64,000 bases of DNA from Lactuca virosa (GCA_928212115.1 CAKMRJ010004445.1:4888081-4952080); one strand, 5' to 3'. Numbered from the stretch's first letter, positions 10,749 through 22,670 are shown. The notes: generated by a model from the letters alone, not told the origin. Translations and numbers: made by a program.

Positions 10749-12800
10749 AGGTTATTTTGTTTTTACTAACTATTGTGTGCCAGAATGCACAGATCTGGAC
10801 CAATGGATGGAACTAATCAATGGACATGATTTGAGAGTGTATGATATTACAATGAGATAACATGTATCATATAATCACACAAATTTCAGCAAAAGGGTAT
10901 TTTGGACAATTAACTACAATTATAAAAGGAAATTTTCGGATTTTTAGGGATAATTAATTCTCCTAACTTTAAAAATCTGAATTTGTTTAATTAATTCAAT
11001 TTTAATTCTAACGTAATTTGTAAACATAACATATTTTATTCTGTCATAATATTTTTTTGCTAGAATGATATTCTTTCAGAATTTTATTCTATTAGAATAT
11101 TATTGAAGAATAATAATATTCTTGAATATGAGGTTGAAAAATAACAACATTCTAATATATTCTTATACATCCGAACTTAAATACAAATTCATACATATTC
11201 TTACAGACTAAAAGTCTTATACATTTTAATATAATTATACATATTCTAAAAAAATATCAACAAAAATGAATAAAATTCTTAAAAAAAAATAACAACATTC
11301 TTAAATTGTGAGTATGATCAAACTTTATTCATTCTTCAAGTTATTCCTATTAGGTCTTCAATGCCTTCTTCAAGTTATTCCTGTTAGGTCTTCAATGCAT
11401 TCTTCAAGCCATTCCTATCAGAAATACAACAAAAACTAATAATGGTTAAAAATATGTTACATGCAATTAACTATCACTTTATATATTTTGGTAGAATACA
11501 TAGAATATGACAGAATACATAGAATATATTCTAGCAGAATACATATATTTTATTCTGACAGAATACATAGAATATATTCAAAAGTATTGTGTTTACTGCT
11601 AATATAATTTTAGATTCCAAATATACAATAACAATGGACAATAGAAATTGGAATTCATAATCACAAATTGAATCAAAATACGCTGTGAGATTGACATTCT
11701 AAAACAAAAATCACACAAAACCATAGAAAAGCTAATAAGAACATACCGAGAAAGAGATCGGTAGGTTAGTCAGCTTACGAGATGACATTATGTGGTGTGT
11801 TTGGTAATTTACTGCTTAAGTTAACTTGGAATTCAAGATTCTATTCTGATAGAATCGGAATTCAAGATTTCATTCCAGTAGAAGCTATCAGGGTTGTTTA
11901 TGGTTTTGTTCGGAAAAAGGACTGCAACCTCAAAAATGCAAATAAAAATCAAGTGTATATGAGAGCTTTATATGTAAAAGAAATCACATCTGAATTATTT
12001 TAGACGTAAATACATAGTATAATTGAATAATTACATACTACTATATAGAATTTATATTAAGAAAATGGTAAACAAGCTATCTTTCTTCATGAGTAATAAA
12101 TCACTTATTTTTCTATAGATATTTGATAATTATCGTGGAAAAAGTAGAAAAACTCAAATTTGTGGAAAAAGTAGAAAACCCCAAATCAAGTTGCGAGGTT
12201 TTAATACAAATAAATAATAAGATTAAACTTCACCAAAATCAAACATTAATTAATACACGAACATCCAGATTAAACATGATTCCAAAAGATTGAATTTTTC
12301 ATACATACCTTGTCTATCGATTTTAGTATCAATTTTTTTTTCCGATCAATCTAATTTTCGTATCCCACTTCATTGATCATTTGATTTCGCCTCCACCTCC
12401 ATATCCGGATCCAATTGATTTTCCGCTAGTGGAGACGAGTGATGGTTGCGGCTAGTGGAGAAACGACAGTGAAGAGGGCCGCTAAGGTTTTGTGGTTTGG
12501 GATCGATCGCATAGCACGAAGAGTCGACGATGGAGATGATGACGGTGGTGGTCGGTGGCGAAGATGATGATGGTTGTGAACGATGGGTTTTAGAGAAAGA
12601 CGGGGAAAGGGTGGTGGTGTTATAGGGTTGTAAACTGATAACCTAATTTAAAGGGGATATTATTTGATTTTATAAATTTACCATAATTAATTATAATATA
12701 GATTACTATTATACTCTTATATTTATTATTAATGATTTATTTTTTCTTAAATTCCTATTAGTGCATTCATGCACACAATAGTTGCTAAAAACATTTGAAC

Positions 12801-12802
<2 letters not shown>
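10749..12802. mobile_element. TIR element of 2.05 kb flanked by TA microsatellites, non-autonomous
   Basis: The 42 bases at 10749-10790 and the reverse complement of 12761-12802 align end to end without gaps; I count 34 of 42 identical, including an exact ACTATTGTGTGC core and the GAATGCAC inner end. Both outer ends sit against TA repeats, so the TSD cannot be separated from the microsatellite; TA, or a target preference for TA, would fit a Tc1/mariner-like or Micron-like element. No transposase is present. The interior holds a partial tandem repeat at 11330-11420, repeats of 'cagaatacatagaatat' at 11500-11580, and a G-rich stretch (12430-12620) that could be captured gene DNA. Confidence 0.6.
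11330..11420. repeat. 33-bp tandem repeat, about 2.5 copies
   Basis: The unit beginning 'ttcttcaagttattcct' and ending 'ggtcttcaatgc' occurs twice, with a third partial, changed copy ('ttcttcaagccattcct'). It lies in the interior of the TA-flanked TIR element. Confidence 0.85.
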
Positions 12803-12867
<65 letters not shown>

Positions 12868-12893
12868 TTCAAATATATATATATATATTTGAA

Positions 12894-12982
<89 letters not shown>
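12803..12982. repeat. (TA)n microsatellite with an internal palindrome
   Basis: TA repeats run from 12803 to 12982, interrupted at 12865-12896 by aggttcaaat-(TA)-atttgaacct. The two interrupting 10-mers are the outermost bases of the neighbouring TIR element's terminus, in inverted orientation. Confidence 0.9.
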
Positions 12983-12984
<2 letters not shown>

Positions 12985-13421
12985 TAAGCGAGTGTAGCTC
13001 ACCAAGGACTTGGGATCTTTTCTCCCGAGAGTCAGTGTTGTCTTGTAGCCTATTTTATTATAGGATAATGCATGCATTGGTCGCTACAAACGATAAATAA
13101 ATTATGGATTCGATTTTATATTTGGTTGACTATAAAGTTTATATAAATAAAAATGTAAGCCTACTGTGCCAGAAGAATCAATTTGACTAAATGTTCCAAT
13201 AACTAGATTTAAAATACCCCATATTTTTGGCAGTTTCAAAGGGTTTATTTCTTTTATAGATGGTTGTTGATCTCAATGGATAACTTAGTAGTGATCTAGT
13301 CAAATTGTTATACAGTTTATGTAATGTAGTCTATATCAAGTTTTATTTTCTGCTAAAAATTCATGTTTACAACTTTGGTTATTTTATTTGGGGGTCTATT
13401 TAGACTTTAATATTGGTCATT
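12983..13421. other. Unique-looking flank of the CACTA element
   Basis: There is no gene, terminal repeat or LTR that I recognise here. The last bases before 13422 form the left flank of the CACTA insertion, ending in its target-site duplication ATT (13419-13421). Confidence 0.4.
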
Positions 13422-13440
13422 CATTACAAGGATACGGACC

Positions 13441-13885
13441 TATGCCGATGACACCTATTTCGGCGACGCATGTCGTCGGTACAAGTCAAGCTATGTCGAC
13501 GACATGTCGTCATCATACCTTTTGCAAACTTTGACGAAATTCCTTTGACGAGGATATCCGTGCCGACGACAAGTCGTCGCTACAAGTCTGGCGGGAACGA
13601 CAAAATTGTTCGCGGGATTCTGAAAGTCTATATCAACGACTTGTCGTCGGGATAGGTATCGAAAAATATCTATTTTCCATTTATTTTTTATTCCATGTTC
13701 CAGAAATACAGTACGATGTAGTTTTATGTAAGCTATACCAACGACACGTGGCGATCCGCATGAAACATCTATCCGACGACAAGTCGTTGGCACATGTTTT
13801 TAATTTTAATTTTTTTTGTTTCAGCAAAAAAACGAAACGACATCGTATACATAGACCCTAAACCGACGACATGTCGTCGGCATAG
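13441..13885. repeat. Left subterminal repeats of the CACTA element
   Basis: About six copies of a CGACGACATGTCGTCG palindrome or half-site occur, including a perfect 18-base CCGACGACATGTCGTCGG at 13863-13880. Others lie at about 13465, 13495, 13565, 13630 and 13775. In En/Spm such subterminal repeats bind the element's regulatory protein; that role here is inferred. Confidence 0.85.
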
Positions 13886-15419
13886 GGGTTTACCCTAAAA
13901 AAACGCAGTCTTCGTTCATTTGCACACAACGACGGAGGGGTTTACCCTCTCCCTCTCCGACGAAAATCACCTTCTAGCTTTCATAACTGGTGATTAGCCG
14001 CAGGTAACGTATTTTCTACTCCTAATTCGTTGTTTATTGTTGTGTGGTAATGATTTTTACCCCGAAATTGGGGGGTTTTTTGGTTTTTAGAGTTGTTCAC
14101 CGGTGATGAAGAGGTTTTGTTTCACCACCGTCCGTCTTCCACCGCCTCAGCCTTCCCCACCGACGAGTCGACCCTCCTTCCAACTTCTCTTCCGTTCGTT
14201 TTTTATTGCAGGTAAGAAATTGTGGGTTTTTCATGTTTTTTTTTCTAATTTTGTGTATTCCGGTGACCACCAGCCACCACCGGAGGATCACCATCAACTT
14301 TGACAAGCGGAATCCGTCCATCACATCAAGAAGAACGAACGAAACAGGTTAGTTTTTTTTTCTAATTTTTATTGAAATTGAAATTGTATTTATGTATAAG
14401 TTTATATGAAATAGAAATTTATCCTCCTATGATTATAGAATTGTGTTGTTTGTTTGGTATATGTATGATTGTGTTGTTTTTTTGGTATATGTATGTTGTT
14501 TGTTTGTTTAGGTTTATATGAAATTGAAATTGTATATATAAAATGTTAATGTACTTGGTTAATGTTATATGAAATTGAAATTGTGGTTAAAATATTATAT
14601 GACATTCAAATTTGTTTAGGTACATATGAAATTGAAATTATATGTATACAATGTTAATTTACTTGTGTAGGTTTATATGAAATCGAAATTTTGTATGATT
14701 GTGAAATATGTATGATTGTGATCTTTGTTTAGGTTGATATGAAATTTTATGTATAAAATGTAAAATATGTATGGTTGTGTTATTTGTTTAGTTTATTAGT
14801 TTGAGTGAATGAAATGATAAAATGTTTAATTTTTAAGTTTAAATGTTTATCATTAAGAACAAACGTTACTAATAGCAACATAAAACAAAATATAAAAATA
14901 TTTGAACTAATAAAAGTACGTTTATTGAGAACAAAATTTATTAAGTAAAACATATTTAAACTACAAAGTTTATTAATAGCAACATATTTTTTTTAGCTTG
15001 TTTATTAAAGTATTTTATTTCATTTCTATTTGATAGTTATAACATAAAACAAAATAATAAAACTACGATGCTATTAAAAGTATGGTGCTATAATAAAACA
15101 AACAAAAACAAAATAATATTAAAAGTACAATGTTTTAATTGAAAAAAAATAAGATGTATATATACTATAAATATGAAAGAGAAGTGAAAATAAAATGCTT
15201 TAAACAAACTAATAAAAGTACATTTCTATAAATGTATATTGACTCTATCAATTCCGTCCGATTTCTACTTCCAGGGTATATATTTCTTTATATAATTGTG
15301 AATACTCTATCCATTCCGTCCGTTTTTTCTCAAACAAAAAGTCTTGCAATTCACATTCATATACAGCCAAAATACAATTTAACTATGTATACAATGTAAT
15401 TTTCAATAATGAAACAGTA
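13886..15419 (+). other. 5' untranslated exons and intron-like DNA of the CACTA transposase gene
   Basis: 13900-14340 is C/G-richer and contains two splice-like steps (for example 'tgcaggtaag' near 14208-14217), as expected for a leader with small non-coding exons. From 14350 to about 14770 the phrase 'tatatgaaattgaaattgt' recurs around six times. Beyond that the DNA is AT-rich with nothing recognisable until the start codon at 15420. The open frames at 14097-14324 on both strands do not resemble known proteins. Confidence 0.45.
14350..14770. repeat. Irregular repeats of 'tatatgaaattgaaattgt'
   Basis: Copies with small changes occur near 14402, 14515, 14567, 14625, 14674 and 14738, mostly following 'gtttaggt'. 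They lie in the presumed first intron of the transposase gene. Confidence 0.7.
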
Positions 15420-18400
15420 ATGACGATCGATAAGAGTTGGATTCGTGAAAACCGAACGTCCCCAAAATTCTTGGAAGGTCCTAAAAACTTTATGGAGATT
15501 ACTAGGAAACATGTTGACTCTAAAGACAAAGTGCGTTGTCCGTGCATAAAGTGTGTGAATATGTATCGACAATTGTTGAGTATGGTTTATGCCCACATAC
15601 ATGACCGTGGGTTTCTAAAATCTATACTATATGGAATCATCACGGTGAGAATTTCGGATTTGGGCTACAATTCGACTCCAATAAACATTCCAATAACTAA
15701 TGAGATGTTTGATGTAATTGATGATGTAATGGCGGAACAAAATACAAATGAAGAAAATACAGAAGATGAAGCACAAGGCGTGGACCTAGAATTTGATGCT
15801 TTGTTTGAGGAGCTCAATACCGAGTTATACCCTGATTATGAGATGTCTTCTTTAAACTTTTTGGCAAAGTTGTTGCATATTAAAGTGATCAATAAATGGA
15901 CAAATAGTTCGTTTGACCAACTTGTAGACTTGCTAAGAGTTGCTTTCCCGAAGAGCAAGATTTCAACTTCACACTATGAAGCTAAGAAAAAGTTGAGAAA
16001 GATAGGGTTAGGATATGAATCCATCCATGCTTGCAAATATGATTGTGCTTTGTTTTGGAAGGAGAATGATTCCATGCAGAATTTCCCGATTTGTAACGAG
16101 AGTAGATGGGTAGACACAACCACAAAGGGGAAGCGAGTACCACAAAAAGTGTTGCGATACTTTCCTTTGACTCCAAGGCTTCGACAGATGTATAGTTCCA
16201 GATTCACAGCTAAAGATATGATTTGGCATAATACTGGGAGATCAACGGATGGTATGATGTATCATCCGGTAGATGGGAAGTCATGGCAAGAATTTCATAA
16301 GAGATATCCAGAGTTTGCCAAAAAAACCTATAAATGTTTGTCTAGGTTTAGTTGCTGATGGCTTTAATCCATTCAGCAACTTTAATAACAATTATAGTAT
16401 TTGGCCGATTATATTGACTACCTACAATACACCACCATGGATATGTATGAAAGAGTCTTATTTCATGCTAACTTTGCTGATTCCTATGCCTAGATCACCC
16501 GCAAAGGACAATGATGTTTACTTGAGGCCTTCGGTGAATGAGTTGAAAATGTTGTGGGTCGAAGGAGTCCAAATGAGAGATGCGTCAAGCAACACTATAT
16601 TCAATATGTGTGCGATCTTTTTATGGACTATCAATGATTTCCCAGCACGTAGCAGTCTGTCTGGATGGAGTGGTCAAGGTTATTTAGCATGCCCTACTTG
16701 TAACGAAGACACATCTTCCATTTATGTGACCAACAAGATGTCTTATGTTGGTCACAGACGATTCTTGAATATAAACGATAGTTGGAGGGAGAGTCTATTG
16801 TTTGTTTCTCAACCTGAGAAAAGACCGCGTCCTAGAAGATTCAGTAATGCAACTATATTAAAGCAAGTAAATTGTCTCTCTGATCGAATTCCAGGTAAAC
16901 ATCCTGATTATGGGGGTAAAAACAGAAAGCGCGACGATGAAAGAAAAAAAGAGAGAGTTTAATTGGACGAAATGAAGTATCTTATTTGAGCTTGAGTATT
17001 GGTCTTCGCTCGACCTAAAACACAATTTCGCTGTTATTCATGTTTTAAAGAATGTGAATGAGAGTGTGTTGAATAATGCACTGATGAACGATAAAAGCAA
17101 AGACAAAAAAGAAGCAAGAATTGACTTGAAAAATATGGGCATTCGACCAGATCAATGGCCAAAAGAGAAAGTCAAGAAGATGAAGAAACACAACAAGTAA
17201 GAAAAGAAGAAGAAAGAAATGCTCCCACATGCTTCTTACTCTTTCAAACCAATTCATCGACAATGTTTCTGTCAAATCATTAAAGGAGTGAGACTACCTG
17301 ATGGTTTTGGATCGAACTTTAAGAAGAAGGTTAATCATATTGAATCAAATTTGGTTGGGCTGAAGTCTTACGATCATCACGTCCTCATGCAACAATTGCT
17401 ACCTATAGGGGTTCAAGCAGGTCTCCCACCAAAATGTTTCAAGAACAATCATTGAACTGTGTACATTCTTTAAAAAAATTTGTGCACGGTCATTGGATGT
17501 TAACGACATGAGAAATGCCAGAACAGAAGTGGTGAAGATCTTATAGAATCTTGAATTGATATATCCTCTAGCATTTTTTGACATAATGATTCATCTTATT
17601 CTTAATTCACCTGATGAAGCCATTCTTGGAGGGCCTGTACACATGAGATGGATGTATCCTTTTGAAAGATATATGAAAAAACTTAAAAATTATGTTAGAA
17701 ACAAAGCCAAACCAGAAGTTTCAATAGCAGAGGGTTATGTTGCAGACGAAGCTTTGACATTCTGCTCTATATATCTTGAAGGAATGCAAAATAAATTCAA
17801 CCGTGCTGACAGAAATGATGATCTCCGCCTTCCAAAAAGGCAATTTTCTATGTTCTCATCACAATGTCGGCTAAGAAAATCGCTGAACTTTGTAAAGAGG
17901 CCAAAAAATCATTGCATTGGTTTGTACTAAACAATTGCGATGAGGATGAGATGAGAAGCTACAAATCGTAAGTTTCTGATTTATTAACTACATTTTCGAT
18001 AGTGTTATAATATATTCTAACTATTCTAATTATTTTGTCCCATATTCAGTGAATTCAAATAAGAATTTCTTGAAAGTGATTTTAAAATGGAATTTCCTTC
18101 ATGGTTCAAAGAAAAGGTAAGTACGTTATATATTTATAATGTAAAACTAGTTTATTACTTAAACATACAATCTTATATTTCCTTACAAATTTATTATCTC
18201 CAAAAAGATATGCCTTCGGACCGTATTGATGAATTAAAGGTGTTGGCCTATGGTCTGTTGCGTACATATTCTTACATTGCATGCATAGTAAATGGTGTTC
18301 GAATTGCCGTGAATAGTCGTGATCTCCGACGCACTACTCAAAATAGTGGTGTTGTTACATTCGGAGAAGACGATACACCATTTTATGGTCAATTAGAGGA

Positions 18401-18966
18401 GATCATAGAGTTGCATTATTTATATGGTAAATCAGTTGTACTCTTTCGTGGTAAATGGGTCAATGCGTGATTACGTAATGGACGTTTAAAGACTATATAT
18501 AATATGGTTCTTATTGATACCAATCATGAATGGTATGTCGGTAAAACGTGGTATGATGATCAACAATACATCTTAGCCACACAAGCTAAACAAGTATTTT
18601 ATCTCCAAGATCCTACTCAAAACAATAACTAGAGAGTTGTGGAAGAGGTTAATCATCAAAAACTTTGGAATCATCCAAGTATCGGTGTTGTGAATGAGAT
18701 AGATGTCGTGAACAACACTCAATCAACTGATTTTACTTGGTTGTCGACTTAGGTACCTTGCCTATGCAGACGACTTTAGGTGAAGTTGGCGAATCAAGTG
18801 TGGTTGCTAGGAGGAATGTTGCTCCTACTATAAATGATGATGATTTCATTAATGATGACAATGACGATGGTGATACGTACTCTTCAGATGAAGAAATAAA
18901 TAATGAAAACTTTGACAGTGATGATGATGTTGTACATGTATATTGTTCTAGTGATGAATATGATTG
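15420..18966 (+). pseudogene. TNP2-type CACTA transposase, frameshifted
   Basis: This is the DDE transposase of the element. The start at 15420 gives the N-terminal transposase-associated domain (DKSWIRENRTSPKFLEG; CPCIKC). The TNP2 core follows in two frames: the first ends at 16358, and the second carries LGLVADGFNPFSNFNNNYS, PPWICMKESYFM and CPTCNEDTSS up to a stop at 16960. The shift falls in a run of seven A's (16320-16326); a run of six would restore the frame. Next are a DUF4218-like region (17219-17930: LKSYDHHVLMQQLLPIG, GPVHMRWMYPFERYMK) and, after introns, a DUF4216-like region (18209-18640: TQNSGVV, HEWYVGKTWY). A D-rich acidic tail ends at 18966. More stops occur near 16975, 17200, 17454 and 18470. 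The Asp usually found before V-hydrophobic-H-...KNV is Ala here. Confidence 0.85.
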
Positions 18967-20126
18967 ACGGTATGTTATAGTTATCATATATCCTGATTGC
19001 TTATAATATTTGTTAGATTTTCAAATGTTGCTTATTTTTAGCTTTATTATATATTTTGAATGTTTATAATATTTGTTAATTAGATGGCAGAAGTCGCGAG
19101 GGGACACGGAGGAGACGGTGGGGATAGACCTCCACACGGGGTCGCACACGGTGTACCATCGTGTTGCCAATCTTGTAAGTTACATGCAATTTTTAAGTAT
19201 TAGATATATTAAAGTTTTAAATTTCTAAATTTCCAATTCTATATGTAAATCTAGTAAAAGCGAATAATGTGAATGTGAATGTGCGTGTCAAAGGGAGTAA
19301 CTTAAATTTGTACGATGAGTATGAAAATAACAATCGTAGGCCTTTGGATTTGAGAATTGATATCTACGGGTGGACGTATCGATTTGTGGGGGACAACGGG
19401 AAAATGTTTGTTAGACTGATCTCAAATCTGGTGGTATCACAGGTACCGTTGCATTATCATACTTGGCGTCGTGTTCCTACCAAGTACAAAGATGATTTAT
19501 ATCCCGAGCTAGAAGTAAGTATACAATATATTTTATATGTATTGCATTTTACACTTATTAAATATTTTTTTTACTAATCAAATATGTTTTTCCTTTTGCA
19601 GACTTATTTTGATCTTAATAGGTATCGGGGCACAGACTTGTGGGAACCCCTTCGAGCGGGTATCCAAGCAGATATGCAAAGAGCTTATCGAGAGCGCAAG
19701 TATCAGATAAAAAAACATTTTGACAGAGTTGGTGGATATCATAATGTGGAAAGGGCAAGAAGATGTCCACCGAGTGATTAGACCGCCGAAGCTTGGAACA
19801 ATATGATTGATTTGTTGTTTTTGACTGATGAATACAAACACACGTCGATCAAAAATAAAGTTACTAGGTCGAAACTTCCGCACACAAGTGCTCACGGATG
19901 TAGATCCTATGCTCAACGACGTTATTTAGAGGTAATAAAATACATTAATATTATTTAAAATTGTAATTAACATTTGTATAAATATATTTATTGTTTTTTC
20001 ACTTATTATAGGATAAAATGGGAATCAAGCCGCAACATATTGGGGGTTGGAGACAAATGCGCTACAAAGAAGGTTCGGGTTGGTATACAAGTCGAGCACA
20101 AAAAGATATATTATTAATATTATTAT

Positions 20127-20371
20127 AGACTAATATTATAAAAGCCCCAAATTTTTAACACGTAATTGGAAAAAACCCTAATATTTTTTTTATTATTGCT
20201 ATGGCCACAACTTTCTCGCAGAATTATCACTCTAGCCCACTTAACTAGTTTTATGGTTAACTTGGTTAACTTTTTACAAAATCAGTCCTAAAAAGTTCAA
20301 ATTTGGTCCCTGGGGTTTGCAAAAAATTACACCACATGGTTTTTTAACTTTATTTTTCATTTTTTGTATAC

Positions 20372-20423
<52 letters not shown>

Positions 20424-21534
20424 ATATATATTATTTTCTTTTTTATATACTTTATTTATTTTCATTTTTTAACATTTTTTTTCAACAATTTAATTTTTTT
20501 TATCTTTTTAATTTTTGATTTCTATTTTTTTTCCTATTTTAGTTATTTATGGTTTTTCTAATGTTTTTTTTTACTTTGATTCAAGTAAACAAACTTGAAT
20601 TCAATATAAATTACTATAACAAATTTTTTTTATAAAGACCGACTATTATTATTATTATTTTTAGTCTATTATCAAATTGAAAAGTATTATCTTGAATTTA
20701 ATCTATTGATATCACATATAGAAATATGATTTTATTTGCAAGTTATATAATATATTGAAACACTAATTCTCAGTAAACAAGCTATTTTTTTTAATTCTCA
20801 TTTTTTCGTAACATAAATATAATAGCACTAAAGAAAAAAATAATAAAAAGAAAATAAGTTGGACCGAAATTACAAATATAAACATAACTCTTTTATTTAC
20901 TTGAATAAAAATTAAAATATTACAAAAACTATAAATTATCAAAATGTTAATATACTTTAATATATTAATACATTTTATATTTTGTTGAAAAAGGTCAATA
21001 AAAAGATAAAAATACAAAAAAAAACAAAAAAACTAAAACAAATAATTGGAAAACAAATAAGAAAAAATAAAATAAAAAATAAAATATAATACAAAAAGAA
21101 ATTTGAAAAAACCTTAAAAAAACTCTAATATACTCTATATATACACTAAAAAATAGAAAACAAAAGGTTAAAAGGTTAAAAAAAATTGTTGAAAAATAAG
21201 GTTAAAAAATGAAAATAAATAAAGTATATATATAAAAAGAAAATAAAAAATATACATATATTTATAAAAAAACCGAAAATAAAAAAAGTATACAAAAACG
21301 AAAAATAAAGTTAAAAAACTATGTGGTGTAATTTTTTGCAAACCTCAGGGACTAAATTTGAACTTTTTAGGACTGATTTTGCAAAAAAGTTAACCAACTT
21401 AACCATGAAACTCGTTAAGTGGGCTAGAGTAATAATTTCTGCAAGAAAGTTGTGGCTATTACAATAATAAAAAAAATATTAGGGTTTTTTCCAATTACGC
21501 GTTAAAAATTTAGGGATTTTATAATATTAGTCCT
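20127..21534. mobile_element. Long-TIR (Mutator-like/foldback) element, about 1.4 kb
   Basis: The left end (gactaatattataaaagccc...) and the reverse complement of the right end (gactaatattataaaatccc...) match with high identity for at least 240 bases and remain alignable to about 400, so each arm takes up over a quarter of the element. An 8-bp direct repeat, attattat, flanks it (20119-20126 and 21535-21542), though the site is AT-rich. Long TIRs with an 8-9 bp duplication fit Mutator-like elements best. There is no coding capacity. It inserted in an intron or exon of the second CACTA gene. Confidence 0.75.
20379..20431. repeat. (TA)n tract within the long-TIR element
   Basis: TA repeats with one break; the equivalent position in the right arm has only short TA runs, so it expanded after the arms formed. 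Confidence 0.85.
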
Positions 21535-22224
21535 ATTATTATTCATAGTTTTTTGTTTAAGGAATATTCTTATTATTTTAATTTTTAAGTTTAGTTGTTT
21601 GTTTTAATTAATTGTTCTCTTTATTTTAGGAGAAAATTCAAGAGGAATATGAGAAAATGCAAAACGAGGTTGGGGAAGGCGGAGAAGTAAACAATGAAGA
21701 ATGTTTAGAACGTGCCCTTGGGACGAGACACGGGCATGCTCGCGGGGTGGGTAGCAGACCAACCGGCAACTTCGGTTTAATTCCAAATGAACGACCTTCC
21801 ACTTCCAAATCGTCCCAATCTCAACCCTAATCTCAATCCCAATTTGATGCACAACAAATGCAACAATATAATGCATCATTAGCGGCATGTATTCCGAACT
21901 TCCAACCACCACTATTTCCTAACTTTCTATACAACTATAACACACAAGCAAGTATCTCTCAACAACTTGCCGAAAGGATGGAAGAAGAAGAAGAAGAAGA
22001 CGACGATTATGATAATGATGGTTGATGTTTTTTTAGTATTTTGAACAATGTTAGTTAACTACTTATTGTAATATTAAATATGAATTTGATGTTTTGAATT
22101 TGAACAATGGTACCTAGTTAATGTATTTCAATTAATATATGCTGCAATGTTATTTCTGGATTTGTTAAAAATGCAGGAATAGTAATGTAAAAAATCTGAA
22201 AAACTAAAAAAACAACCAGTAGCT

Positions 22225-22565
22225 ATCCCGACGACATGTCGTCGCTATAGGTATATAATCAACAACTATGAAAAACCTATAACGACGCCTAGGCATCGTA
22301 ATAGCTTAAACCTTTCGCGATGACATGTCGTCGCTATAGGTTTCCCGACGACAAGTCGTCGCCACAGGTTATTAATAAAGCTTTTTTTTTCGAAAATATG
22401 ATTGACAAAAGCTGTACCAACTCCAAGTCGTCGCAATAGGGGAAGCTATGCTGACGACAATATTGACCTATGCCGGCGACGCTTTGCCGACAACATGTCA
22501 TATGCATACCCTATACCGACGACATGTAGTCGGGCGAGGGTCCGAATTTGTCGTCGCCATAGGGT
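22225..22565. repeat. Right subterminal repeats of the CACTA element
   Basis: Copies of CGACGACATGTCGTCG or close variants lie at 22229-22244 (perfect), about 22318, 22347, 22427, 22452, 22482 and 22517, mirroring the left-end array. They often carry 'ctataggt' next to them. Confidence 0.85.
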
Positions 22566-22582
22566 GTTCATGTTGTAGTGAT

Positions 22583-22670
22583 TGGACAGTGAGGTCACAG
22601 TCATCTCTGCCATCCATAACTAGGGTATCACGGTCGACTGTTACATCGTTAATGCGAGGTTTTACATTGT
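22583..22670 (-). pseudogene. Possible host exon fragment next to the CACTA insertion
   Basis: Minus-strand reading gives NVKPRINDVTVDRDTLVMDG followed by RDDCDLTVQ, a balanced, protein-like sequence with no stop. Removing the CACTA element and one TSD copy would join CAA to TGA, giving a stop codon exactly at the insertion point. Upstream on the same strand 'aacttaag' could be a splice acceptor. I do not recognise the protein and the frame is short, so chance is quite possible. Confidence 0.2.

Larger units (their letters stand above)
19084..22024 (+). pseudogene. Second CACTA gene, Ptta/En/Spm (Transposase_24) type, broken
   Basis: This gene begins 118 bases after the TNP2 gene, the position of the TnpA-like accessory protein in CACTA elements. 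Inferred exons: 19084-19172 (glycine-rich), about 19259-19515, 19602-19930 (YFDLNRYRG, AYRERKYQIKKHFDRVGG, NKVTRSKLPHTSAHG), about 20012-20110, and 21630-22024. Splice-like junctions are gaagtaag (19515), ttgcag (19601), agaggtaa (19931) and tttag (21629). The C-terminus is QQ-rich and ends in an EEEEEDDDYD acidic tail. In-frame stops at about 19779-19781 and 21828-21830, plus the insertion at 20127-21534, inactivate it. Confidence 0.75.
13422..22580 (+). mobile_element. Complete CACTA (En/Spm) transposon, 9,159 bp, TSD ATT
   Basis: The right end reads ...TTGTAGTG (reverse complement CACTACAA), and the left end reads CATTACAAGG, a one-base variant of CACTACAA. The three bases ATT occur immediately outside both ends (13419-13421 and 22581-22583), the 3-bp duplication made by CACTA transposases. 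Both ends carry subterminal palindromic repeats (CGACGACATGTCGTCG). Two genes lie inside, as in En/Spm: a TNP2-type transposase and a second, TnpA/Ptta-type gene; both are broken. A long-TIR element has inserted into the second gene. Without active proteins it could move only if helped in trans. Confidence 0.9.

Noticed and set aside
12895..13077. Open frame with a YIYIYI tail
   Set aside because: Translation of (TA)n.
13441..13885. Repeated palindromes considered as a CRISPR-like or origin array
   Set aside because: They are CACTA subterminal repeats; spacing is irregular, and the TIR and TSD of the transposon enclose them.
18733..18987. Serine-rich minus-strand frame
   Set aside because: Antisense of the acidic tail of the CACTA transposase; the plus-strand reading is the real one.
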